Positions 22,140 through 27,082 of a stretch of DNA of 27,082 nucleotides are shown piece by piece. The notes beneath the pieces were generated by a model. The model searched no databases. It saw nothing but the letters and a program-made list of their open reading frames with translations, and had not been told where the DNA came from. Origin of the DNA: Chloroflexota bacterium (GTDB taxonomy: Bacteria; Chloroflexota; UBA6077); contig JAJZQR010000042.1 in NCBI GenBank assembly GCA_021806765.1, forward strand, positions 1 to 27,082, given 5' to 3'. Each line of letters begins with the position of its first letter. Positions within the stretch are counted from its first letter, which is position 1. The translations under genes were made by a program, and so were the position numbers.

Positions 22140-22373
22140 CTAGCTCAACAGCTGCTCCAGTCTGCGGCGGTCGAAGCCCACGACCGCCTCACCATCGACT
22201 AGGGTCACAGGAGTAGTCAGATAGCCCATTTCCTCCAACTCCTCCTTCGCCTTGTCGTCGGTGGTCACGTCCCGTTCGATATACGGCACGCCCTTCTGGG
22301 CAAGGAACTCCTTCACACTGTCGCAGAACACGCAGTCGAAGGGCTCCGTGTAGACGACAACCTGCTTGGCCAT
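22140..22373 (-). CDS. Glutaredoxin-like (NrdH-type) protein
   Basis: A 77-residue thioredoxin-fold protein of the glutaredoxin/NrdH class. The redox motif is Cys14-x2-Cys17 in FDCVFCDSV, the cis-proline is in YLTTPVTLVDG, and GFDRRRLEQLL closes the fold. It could reduce disulfides in the cytoplasm, and its position between arsR2 and arsM suggests it supplies thiols to arsenate reduction or arsenic methylation. That role is contextual. ATG at 22373 has GGGGAGGA at good spacing. It stands alone, with about 120 bases to the arsR2 promoter downstream and 360 bases of non-coding DNA upstream. Confidence 0.9.
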   Translation of the reverse strand: MAKQVVVYTEPFDCVFCDSVKEFLAQKGVPYIERDVTTDDKAKEELEEMGYLTTPVTLVDGEAVVGFDRRRLEQLLS

Positions 22374-22735
22374 CGGGTCCTCCCCAATCGCAAGAGCTAG
22401 ACTCCCCCTCCCCGAGGTCCGGACACCAGCAACCAGCGGACCACAGTCCCGACCATTACCGCAGCCGAGACCGTCCCGAAGCTGGTAATCCTGAGGACGC
22501 TGAGCTAAGAGTAGTAACGACTTCAGTCGTTCGTCCCTTTGCTGATGGAAGGAGAACGAACGACTAAAGTCGTTACTACAGGCCCCCCTCCGTGTACCCG
22601 GCGGCTTCCGAAGCCATCACCGTTCGGAGAGACGGCCAGCACCATTGTTACTCACTTCGGGGTAGTCGCCCCTCGGGTCCCGCTGGCCACGAAGACGCTT
22701 ATCCTGGCATCATCCCCGGATGCCGAAGTGGCGCA
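22374..22735. other. 362-base non-coding gap with a nested palindrome
   Basis: This gap separates the glutaredoxin start from the arsM stop. Its main feature is the 69-base inverted repeat at 22511-22579. No convincing promoter for the glutaredoxin gene, RNA gene or additional coding frame was seen; the remaining sequence looks featureless. Confidence 0.5.
22511..22579. repeat. MITE-like nested inverted repeat
   Basis: Two 24-base arms, identical but for one base, begin GTAGTAACGACT and face each other across 21 bases. Each arm is itself a small palindrome (AACGACT-TC-AGTCGTT and its variant with TA). It has the size and form of a miniature mobile or REP-type element and probably occurs elsewhere in the genome. 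Confidence 0.8.
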
Positions 22736-24244
22736 TCAAGTGCTTTCGGCACACTCCACCCGGACGTCCGTCAAGCCGGCGGCCCTGTACCACCCCTCAA
22801 CCTGGCCCCTGTCGAAGCCGAGCCACAGGTCGGCCATCTCGGTCCGCAGCCACTCCTTCTGGTGCTGATCCATATCGGTGATCACCAACCTGCCGCCGGG
22901 CCTCAGCACCCGGGTCATCTCCTGAATGGCGGCCGCCGGGTCCGGCGCGTGGTGCAGGTACATGTTGGCGAAGACCGCGTCCAGGGTGCCGTCGGCCAGG
23001 GGCAGGGAGGCACCTTCCGACAGCCCCAACTCCACGTTGGTGAGGTTTCTCAGATTGGTCCCGGCCACCTCCAGCATCTCGGGGGAGTTGTCGAAGCCGT
23101 AGGCTCTGCGAACCAGGGGAGCGACACCCGACAGCATGAAGCCGGTGCCGGTGCCAACGTCGGCCACCACGGAGGTCGCGTCCAGTTCTCCCTGGACCAT
23201 GGCCGCCTCCCGCACCTCCTCCGTAAAGAATCCCTCCCGCATCTGATCCCACCTGGGAGCCACCTCCCTGAAGTAGCTCTTCACCACGTCGCCGCAACAG
23301 CCAGAATCCGAGACCTCCGGTCCATGGGGCGCCGCCGACGCCGCGCTCCCACAGCATCCGGAGGAGGCAACCTTCATCCGGCTCGTGGAACCCTTACGGA
23401 TCGTCACAGGCCGGCCACCGCTCATCCCCTCGGCCCCCTCGCCCTTGGTCGCCCTGATGAAGGCCGAGATGATCCTCGCATCCCCGGGCAGGGAGAGATC
23501 GGGGGGAACGCAGCAGCGCATCTCCTCGGGCACGTCCTCCAGACCGTACAGCTTCAGGGTCTCCAGATCGATGCCGGTGAACCCCGCCCCGGCCAGCTTG
23601 GCGCGGTACTCCTCCTCCGTGAGAGCCCCGGAGATGCACCCGGCCCACAGGGACATCATCCTGCGGACAGGGGCCGGCAGGGGACCACCCTGGATGACGA
23701 TGTCCGCCACGGCAAAGCGCCCTCCGGGCTTGAGAACTCGAAAGGCTTCGGAGAGCACGGCATCCTTGTCGGCCGACAGGTTGATGACACAGTTGGAGAT
23801 GATCACGTCAACGCTGGCGTCGGGCAGGGGGATGGCCTCGATCTCCCCCTTGAGAAATTCCACGTTGGAGACACCCGCCTTCCTGGCGTTCTCCCGGGCC
23901 AGCTCCAGCATCTCGTCGGTCATGTCCAGACCATAGGCCTTGCCCGTGGGGCCGACCCGTTTGGCCGAGAGCAGGACGTCGATGCCTCCGCCCGAACCCA
24001 GGTCGAGAACGATCTCGCCCTCCTTCAACTCCGCCAGCAGGGTCGGGTTGCCACAACCCAGGGAAGCCAGAACCGCCGTCTCCGGCACATCCTGAAGCTG
24101 CGACAGCTGGTACAGCTGGGATTGATCGACGGCCGAGCCCGAACAGCAGCTGGAGCCGGCCTGTTGCTGAGCCTGCCTTGCCGCCTCGGCATACCTTTCC
24201 CGCACAACCTCGCGGATCTCTTCAGGGGTTGGTTCGCCAGACAC
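22736..24244 (-). CDS. arsM: Arsenite methyltransferase fused to a second methyltransferase domain
   Basis: A 502-residue protein with two Rossmann-type SAM domains. Domain 1 (about 1-270) is ArsM. Its SAM loop is DLGSGGGID (81-89), and the arsenic-binding cysteines are Cys33-34, Cys64 (LGCGNP), Cys152 (NCVINLS) and Cys203 (GCISGAL). A linker (about 271-320) holds two further pairs, Cys297-298 and Cys316-317. Domain 2 (about 322-500) is a class I methyltransferase with VADVGTGTG (360-368), [12 protein letters not shown] and RLVITDMD. It resembles proteins usually encoded as separate genes near arsM. ArsM turns arsenite into methylated arsenicals; the job of domain 2 is unknown. The start is GTG with GGGAGGGA upstream. 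It lies 72 bases downstream of arsR3. Confidence 0.9.
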   Translation of the reverse strand: MSGEPTPEEIREVVRERYAEAARQAQQQAGSSCCSGSAVDQSQLYQLSQLQDVPETAVLASLGCGNPTLLAELKEGEIVLDLGSGGGIDVLLSAKRVGPTGKAYGLDMTDEMLELARENARKAGVSNVEFLKGEIEAIPLPDASVDVIISNCVINLSADKDAVLSEAFRVLKPGGRFAVADIVIQGGPLPAPVRRMMSLWAGCISGALTEEEYRAKLAGAGFTGIDLETLKLYGLEDVPEEMRCCVPPDLSLPGDARIISAFIRATKGEGAEGMSGGRPVTIRKGSTSRMKVASSGCCGSAASAAPHGPEVSDSGCCGDVVKSYFREVAPRWDQMREGFFTEEVREAAMVQGELDATSVVADVGTGTGFMLSGVAPLVRRAYGFDNSPEMLEVAGTNLRNLTNVELGLSEGASLPLADGTLDAVFANMYLHHAPDPAAAIQEMTRVLRPGGRLVITDMDQHQKEWLRTEMADLWLGFDRGQVEGWYRAAGLTDVRVECAEST

Positions 24245-24316
24245 TCTCTCCCTCCCTCGCCGGCCGGTGCCGGCTAATATTGAAGGTTATCTATATATGG
24301 GGCACAAGAAAAGGGC

Positions 24317-24652
24317 CTAAGGGACCCACGCCCGAAGGACCTCCAGCTTTTCGCGGCTGAGGGTGTAGTACACCCACAACCCCCGCTTCTCGGTGTTGAC
24401 CAGCCCCGCCTCCCGCAGCACCTTCAGGTGATGGGACACCGTAGGTTGGGCCAGTTCGCAACAGGCCTGGAAGTTGCAGGCACAGACCTCCCCTTGCTCC
24501 CTCAACTGTTTCAAGATGGCCAGCCGCGTCTCGTCGGCCAGGGCCCTGAACAGCCGGGCGCCTTCCTCCAACCCCGGATACCTCTCCTCAGTGGAGCAAT
24601 CCACCGAGGAGCAGCAGCTTCTATCCTTCTGGCTTCCCGTCGATCTCTTCAT
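24317..24652 (-). CDS. ArsR family metalloregulator (arsR3)
   Basis: A 111-residue winged-helix repressor, the regulator of arsM. The helix-turn-helix is AQPTVSHHLKVLREAGLV and the wing is EKRGLWVYYTL. It is unusually rich in cysteine: Cys13-Cys14 and Cys19 in a disordered N-terminus, Cys57-x-Cys59 (VCACN) and Cys64-Cys65 in the alpha3 region. The arsenic site may therefore differ from that of arsR1 and arsR2. The frame is open from TTG 24688, but that codon is the -35 of the promoter. ATG 24652 lies only eight bases after the -10, so the message is probably leaderless. Divergent from panD. Confidence 0.92.
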   Translation of the reverse strand: MKRSTGSQKDRSCCSSVDCSTEERYPGLEEGARLFRALADETRLAILKQLREQGEVCACNFQACCELAQPTVSHHLKVLREAGLVNTEKRGLWVYYTLSREKLEVLRAWVP

Positions 24653-24660
24653 CGCCGCCC

Positions 24661-24688
24661 AGTATAGCACTATATCGAAACTTGTCAA
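24661..24688 (-). promoter_or_regulatory. Promoter/operator of arsR3-arsM
   Basis: On the minus strand: consensus TTGACA (24683-24688), 16-base spacer, TATACT (24661-24666). The palindrome TATAG-CA-CTATA (24663-24674, plus strand) overlaps the -10, so a bound repressor would block polymerase. ATG follows eight bases after the -10, implying little or no leader. Confidence 0.72.
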
Positions 24689-24702
24689 TATGGTGTTTTC
24701 GT

Positions 24703-24731
24703 TTGCCGTAGACAGCTTCGCAGGTTATCAT
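24703..24731 (+). promoter_or_regulatory. Promoter of panD
   Basis: TTGCCG (24703-24708), 17-base spacer, TATCAT (24726-24731). Transcription would begin near 24738, directly before the hairpin at 24740-24758. Confidence 0.55.
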
Positions 24732-24739
24732 TTGAGGGT

Positions 24740-24758
24740 GCCACCCGATGCGGGTGGC
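24740..24758 (+). promoter_or_regulatory. 5' hairpin in the panD leader
   Basis: GCCACCCG-ATG-CGGGTGGC, an 8-base GC-rich stem with a 3-base loop, followed by TTTGTT and then the GGAGGT ribosome site at 24765-24770. It could be a 5' stabilising hairpin, a weak attenuator, or a terminator for transcripts entering from upstream. Confidence 0.5.
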
Positions 24759-24777
24759 TTTGTTGGAGGTAGCACCG

Positions 24778-25137
24778 ATGATGCTGCGTACCCTGCTAAA
24801 CGGCAAGATCCACCGGGCCACGGTCACCGGCGCGGATCTCAACTACGTCGGATCCATCACCGTCGATAGCCGGCTGCTGGAGGCTGCCAACATCCTGCCC
24901 TACGAACGGGTCCATGTGGTCGACCTCAACAACGGAAACCGGCTGGAGACCTACGCCATCCCCGGCGACGCCGGGAGCGGGGTCGTCCAGATGAACGGGG
25001 CCGCCGCCCGCCTGGCGCAGGTCGGGGATATCGTGATCATCATGTCCTACGTCCAGGTCCAGGACCCGGTGCCATCCGATTGGAAGCCCCGCGTCGTCCT
25101 GGTGGACGGTCAGAACCAGATCGCCGAGACCCGGTAG
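24778..25137 (+). CDS. panD: Aspartate 1-decarboxylase
   Basis: Makes beta-alanine from aspartate for pantothenate and coenzyme A synthesis. The protein is made as a proenzyme that cleaves itself between Gly and Ser in YVGSITVDS (Gly24-Ser25 in standard numbering) to form the pyruvoyl cofactor. The family start [21 protein letters not shown], the conserved Lys9, and [10 protein letters not shown] and NGAAARL further on are all present. Two adjacent ATGs exist: 24778 has better spacing to GGAGGT, while 24781 matches family numbering. No other pan genes are next to it. It is divergent from arsR3 and convergent with ilvE. Confidence 0.95.
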   Translation: MMLRTLLNGKIHRATVTGADLNYVGSITVDSRLLEAANILPYERVHVVDLNNGNRLETYAIPGDAGSGVVQMNGAAARLAQVGDIVIIMSYVQVQDPVPSDWKPRVVLVDGQNQIAETR

Positions 25138-25220
25138 CGGGGCTGTGGGGGCGCCCCGGGGTTCTGTTTCCAGAAGTCGGGGTCGTCGCTGACCCCGACG
25201 GTCGGCAGCAGAGGCTTCTC

Positions 25221-25292
25221 ACCACGAAGGCACGAAGACACGAAGTCTCACAAAGACAAACTTAGTGCGGCTTAGTGCCTTGGTGCCTTGTT
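25221..25292. repeat. CACGAAG-type repeat between panD and ilvE
   Basis: CACGAAG occurs three times at an 8-base period (25223-25245). CTTAGTGC then occurs twice (25261, 25271), followed by TTGGTGCCTTG. AAGGCAC on the left can pair with GTGCCTT on the right. This is a familiar type of dispersed intergenic repeat and lies between convergent genes. Confidence 0.6.
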
Positions 25293-25324
25293 AGGTTCTA
25301 CTGTCCTGTCTGGGTCTGTTTCCG

Positions 25325-26251
25325 CTACTTGGCGTACACCGGCGTGCACCACTCGATGTACTTCTTGTTTCGCCCGGTGATGACGTCGAAGTAGAGTTCC
25401 ATCAGCTTCTTCGTCACCGACCCGATCTTGCCATCTCCCACCTTCCGGCGGTCCACCTCCAGCACCGGCGTGAGGTGGGCAGCAGTGCCGGTCAGGAACA
25501 CCTCCTGGCTGGTGTACAGCTCGCTCTTGGCCACCTGGCGCTCGATAGTCTTGATCCCCAATTCGTCCCGGGCCAGCTGGATTACCGTGGATCGAGTGAT
25601 CCCGATCAGGATGCTCTCGGAGGGGGCCGGGGTCACCAGGTTGCCATCGACGACAGCGAAGAGGTTCTCGCCGGAGCCCTCGGAGACGTGCCCGGCGTTG
25701 GTGAGCATGATCGCCTCGTCGTACCCGTTCTCGATGGCCTCGGTCTTCGCCAGGGCGCTGTTGATGTAGATGCCGGTCACCTTGGCCCGGGCCGGAATGG
25801 CGCTGTCGTCCACCCTCCGCCACCCCACGGTCCCGCAGCGGATCCCGTTGCTCACATCCAGGTAGTTGCCGAAAGGCACGGTGAAGATGGAGAAGGCGTC
25901 CTCCACCCCGTGGAGCTTCACGCCCACCACCGCCTGCCCTTTGTAGGCTAAGGGCCGGATGTACATATCCTCCTGGTAGCCGTTGCGCCTCACCAACTCG
26001 GTGGTAATGCGGCACATCTCGTCCACACTGTGCGGAAGCTGGATCTTCAAGATCTTGCAGCTCCGCTCCAGTCGCTCGTAGTGCTCTCTTATCCGAAAGA
26101 TATAGAGCTGCTTCTCCGCGGCGTTCCAGTTGCCCCTGATACCCTCGAAGCAGCCAGTGCCGTAGTTCAAGGCGTGGGTCATAATGCTTACCTTCGCCTC
26201 GCTCAGCGGGACGAAATCGCCGTTGAAATAGGCATAGGGTTCTGGCGCCAT
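25325..26251 (-). CDS. ilvE: Branched-chain amino acid aminotransferase
   Basis: A 308-residue, PLP-dependent fold-type IV transaminase that forms leucine, isoleucine and valine from their 2-oxo acids using glutamate. The start motif YFNGDFVPLSEAKVS, the HALNYGTGCFEGIR stretch, the PLP lysine near 157 (ARAKVTGIYINS) and EGSGENLF (191-198) are all at family positions. GITRSTVIQLARDELGI binds the cofactor phosphate. It lacks any ilv or leu neighbour. ATG at 26251 is preceded by GAGGAGGAG. A promoter (TTGAAT, 18 bases, TAGATT) is present upstream. No T-box or leader-peptide attenuator was recognised in the leader of about 75 bases. Confidence 0.95.
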   Translation of the reverse strand: MAPEPYAYFNGDFVPLSEAKVSIMTHALNYGTGCFEGIRGNWNAAEKQLYIFRIREHYERLERSCKILKIQLPHSVDEMCRITTELVRRNGYQEDMYIRPLAYKGQAVVGVKLHGVEDAFSIFTVPFGNYLDVSNGIRCGTVGWRRVDDSAIPARAKVTGIYINSALAKTEAIENGYDEAIMLTNAGHVSEGSGENLFAVVDGNLVTPAPSESILIGITRSTVIQLARDELGIKTIERQVAKSELYTSQEVFLTGTAAHLTPVLEVDRRKVGDGKIGSVTKKLMELYFDVITGRNKKYIEWCTPVYAK

Positions 26252-26329
26252 TATCTCCTCCTCAGTTGATAGAGCTGGCTGTGCCGAGAGTGGATCGACT
26301 CCACTGGGGGCTAGCTGCAGGTGGGAAGC

Positions 26330-26359
26330 AATCTAGCACAACTGGACGCGCGCATTCAA
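26330..26359 (-). promoter_or_regulatory. Promoter of ilvE
   Basis: On the minus strand: TTGAAT (26354-26359), 18-base spacer, TAGATT (26330-26335). Confidence 0.5.
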
Positions 26360-26428
26360 GTTCCACTTATGTCGCCTGGATGGGACGCTAAAAGACTACC
26401 ACACCACGGGCCGCTCTGCTGGATCCCA

Positions 26429-26457
26429 TTGACCGATGGCGCGAATCCTGCAACAAT
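26429..26457 (+). promoter_or_regulatory. Candidate promoter of an orphan RNA
   Basis: TTGACC (26429-26434), 17-base spacer, AACAAT (26452-26457). A transcript would start near 26464 and reach the terminator at 26553. Confidence 0.35.
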
Positions 26458-26463
26458 ATAGAC

Positions 26464-26580
26464 GTTGTAGATTCCCAGATCGTCGGCGCGGCGGCGGCTG
26501 ACGCACCATAGGAGTTTCCGGGGCGCCCGCACCCGTTACCAACGTGGCTAGGGGGAGACTGTCACACAGTCTCCCTTTTC
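26464..26580 (+). ncRNA. Candidate small RNA or leader RNA
   Basis: The promoter-like and terminator signals define a unit of about 115 bases with no ribosome site or plausible reading frame. It could be a stand-alone small RNA, or an attenuated leader of the zinc-knuckle gene whose ATG is 115 bases beyond the terminator. It matches no RNA family that I can name, and the 5' end is a guess. Confidence 0.3.
26553..26579 (+). terminator. Strong intrinsic terminator
   Basis: GGGAGACTGT-CAC-ACAGTCTCCC, a perfect 10-base stem with a 3-base loop, is followed at once by TTTTCGTT. It is the best rho-independent terminator in the window and acts on the plus strand, although no plus-strand gene lies before it for over 1.4 kb. 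Confidence 0.8.
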
Positions 26581-26693
26581 GTTCTTGGAGCGCATCCCGG
26601 GAGTCCACCCTCTTCAGCTCGCGGCCACGCCGACCCACTGCCGAAGAAGGCAGCCGGCAACCCGATGGCCGGATCGACGGAGGAGGTAGGGAG

Positions 26694-26861
26694 ATGGTGA
26701 AGATCCTGGGCTTTACCTTTGGAGGAGAGAAGGACAAGGCCGGCGAGCCAAAGGGCTGCACCCACCCCGTGATGCAACGGGGGATGCGGTTGAACCTCGA
26801 AAAGCACGAGATGGAGATCTACTGCAAGAAGTGCGGCCAGGTCGTAGAAGAGAATCGGTAG
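26694..26861 (+). CDS. Small zinc-knuckle protein, unknown function
   Basis: A 55-residue protein. Cys22-x-His24 near the middle and Cys44-x2-Cys47 (YCKKCGQVV) near the end form a likely zinc site. The rest is charged and hydrophilic with no membrane segment. I do not recognise a named family; small zinc-ribbon proteins often bind nucleic acid or other proteins, but no role can be claimed. The coding call rests on the very strong ribosome site GGAGGTAGGGAG directly before ATG 26694 and on the spaced cysteines. The frame is open upstream from 26544, but that part covers the terminator and is not coding. Confidence 0.65.
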   Translation: MVKILGFTFGGEKDKAGEPKGCTHPVMQRGMRLNLEKHEMEIYCKKCGQVVEENR

Positions 26862-26890
26862 CCAGGGGCGCGCCTCCGGGAGGACCGCGC

Positions 26891-26921
26891 TTGACACCCT
26901 CGCGGCGGGGCACGGTAGAAT
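26891..26921 (+). promoter_or_regulatory. Promoter of the lysE-like gene
   Basis: Consensus TTGACA (26891-26896) with a long 19-base spacer to TAGAAT (26916-26921). Only seven bases separate the -10 from the ATG, so the transcript would be leaderless. Confidence 0.55.
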
Positions 26922-26928
26922 AGCGCCC

Positions 26929-27082
26929 ATGGAAATCGCTGCCCTGCTAGCCTCGGTCTTCCTGGTCAGCTTCTCCGGTGCCCTGATGCCAGGGCCGGTC
27001 ATGACCGTCACCATAGCCCAGGCCATCAAGCGGGGGCACCTGGCCGGCCCGCTGGTGTCGCTGGGCCACGGCATCGTCGAGG
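26929..27082 (+). CDS. LysE family exporter, N-terminal part (cut by window edge)
   Basis: The first 51 residues of a membrane protein. The FSGALMPGPVMTVTI stretch in helix 1 and GPLVSLGHGIVE at the edge are the hallmark motifs of LysE/RhtB-type exporters, which pump out amino acids or related metabolites. Full members have about 200-220 residues, so three quarters are missing only because the window ends. The start is ATG at 26929. There is no Shine-Dalgarno site, and the -10 TAGAAT ends seven bases before the ATG, which points to leaderless translation. Confidence 0.85.
   Translation, partial: MEIAALLASVFLVSFSGALMPGPVMTVTIAQAIKRGHLAGPLVSLGHGIVE

Larger units (their letters stand above)
26252..26693. 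other. 442-base non-coding region with orphan terminator
   Basis: The left part holds the ilvE leader and promoter (minus). The right part, on the plus strand, holds a possible promoter (26429-26457) and a strong intrinsic terminator (26553-26579), but no coding frame with a ribosome site between them. I compared this stretch by eye with common riboswitch and tRNA motifs and found no match. Confidence 0.55.

Noticed and set aside
22592..24277. Long plus-strand open frame opposite arsM
   Set aside because: It is antisense to a gene with clear ArsM and methyltransferase motifs, has His/Gly/Arg-rich composition typical of GC-rich shadow frames, and lacks a ribosome site and any domain.
16364..24688. 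Integrated mobile element carrying the arsenic genes
   Set aside because: No integrase, transposase, tRNA junction or flanking direct repeats were found in the window; transfer remains possible but is not shown.
26400..26480. tRNA or T-box leader near ilvE
   Set aside because: A GCGCGAATCC stretch recalls a T-arm, but there is no TTCRA loop, no acceptor pairing and no T-box consensus.

Overview
The window is GC-rich bacterial DNA, roughly 60-65% G+C by eye. GTG and TTG starts are common, Shine-Dalgarno sites are often strong, and there are a few apparently leaderless starts. The intergenic gaps carry many small palindromic or tandem repeats. The gene mix (short bacterial TyrS, SPL-type radical SAM protein, DUF438-like hemerythrin/PAS protein, PanD, IlvE, ACR3/ArsM arsenic genes) together with the repeat style suggests a free-living environmental bacterium, perhaps Chloroflexota. 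That placement is an inference; no rRNA or other decisive marker is present.

Region 1 (1-10.2 kb) is a mix of housekeeping and accessory genes. It holds tyrS, a DUF2848 gene, a large secreted clan GH-D-like glycosidase, an MFS transporter, a secreted C39-type cysteine peptidase, a hemerythrin/PAS protein behind a CRP/FNR-like palindrome, a radical SAM protein and an OsmC protein. Region 2 (10.2-15.5 kb) has a ccdA-tlpA extracytoplasmic thiol-redox operon. Divergent from it is a marR-emrA-emrB-like drug-efflux operon whose fusion protein lacks the coiled-coil hairpin. An Lrp/AsnC regulator and a convergent lipoate-protein ligase follow.

Region 3 (16.4-24.7 kb) is an arsenic/metal and thiol-redox island with every gene on the minus strand. 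Read in transcription order it contains: arsR3-arsM, where ArsM is fused to a second methyltransferase domain; a glutaredoxin; arsR2-acr3-arsC; and arsR1-permease (ArsP/DUF318 type)-thioredoxin-fold protein. After these come the remains of two metal-transport genes and a TSUP permease. Each arsR has its own TTGACA-type promoter, with a different palindrome sitting on the -10 or the start site. The chemistry fits together: arsenate reduction (ArsC with a thiol donor), arsenite export (Acr3), arsenite methylation (ArsM), and possibly export of a trivalent methylated product by the permease.

Region 4 (24.7-27.1 kb) returns to metabolism: panD, convergent ilvE, and then a 440-base non-coding stretch. 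That stretch contains a strong intrinsic terminator with no coding gene before it on that strand, so it may hold a small RNA or leader. A 55-residue zinc-knuckle protein and the start of a LysE-family exporter, cut by the window edge, follow.

The most unusual items are the ArsM-methyltransferase fusion with repeated Cys-Cys pairs, the three-regulator arsenic island, the CAG-phased heptad arrays placed in two redox-operon gaps, the decayed metal-transport segment with two in-frame amber codons, and the orphan terminator unit near 26.5 kb.
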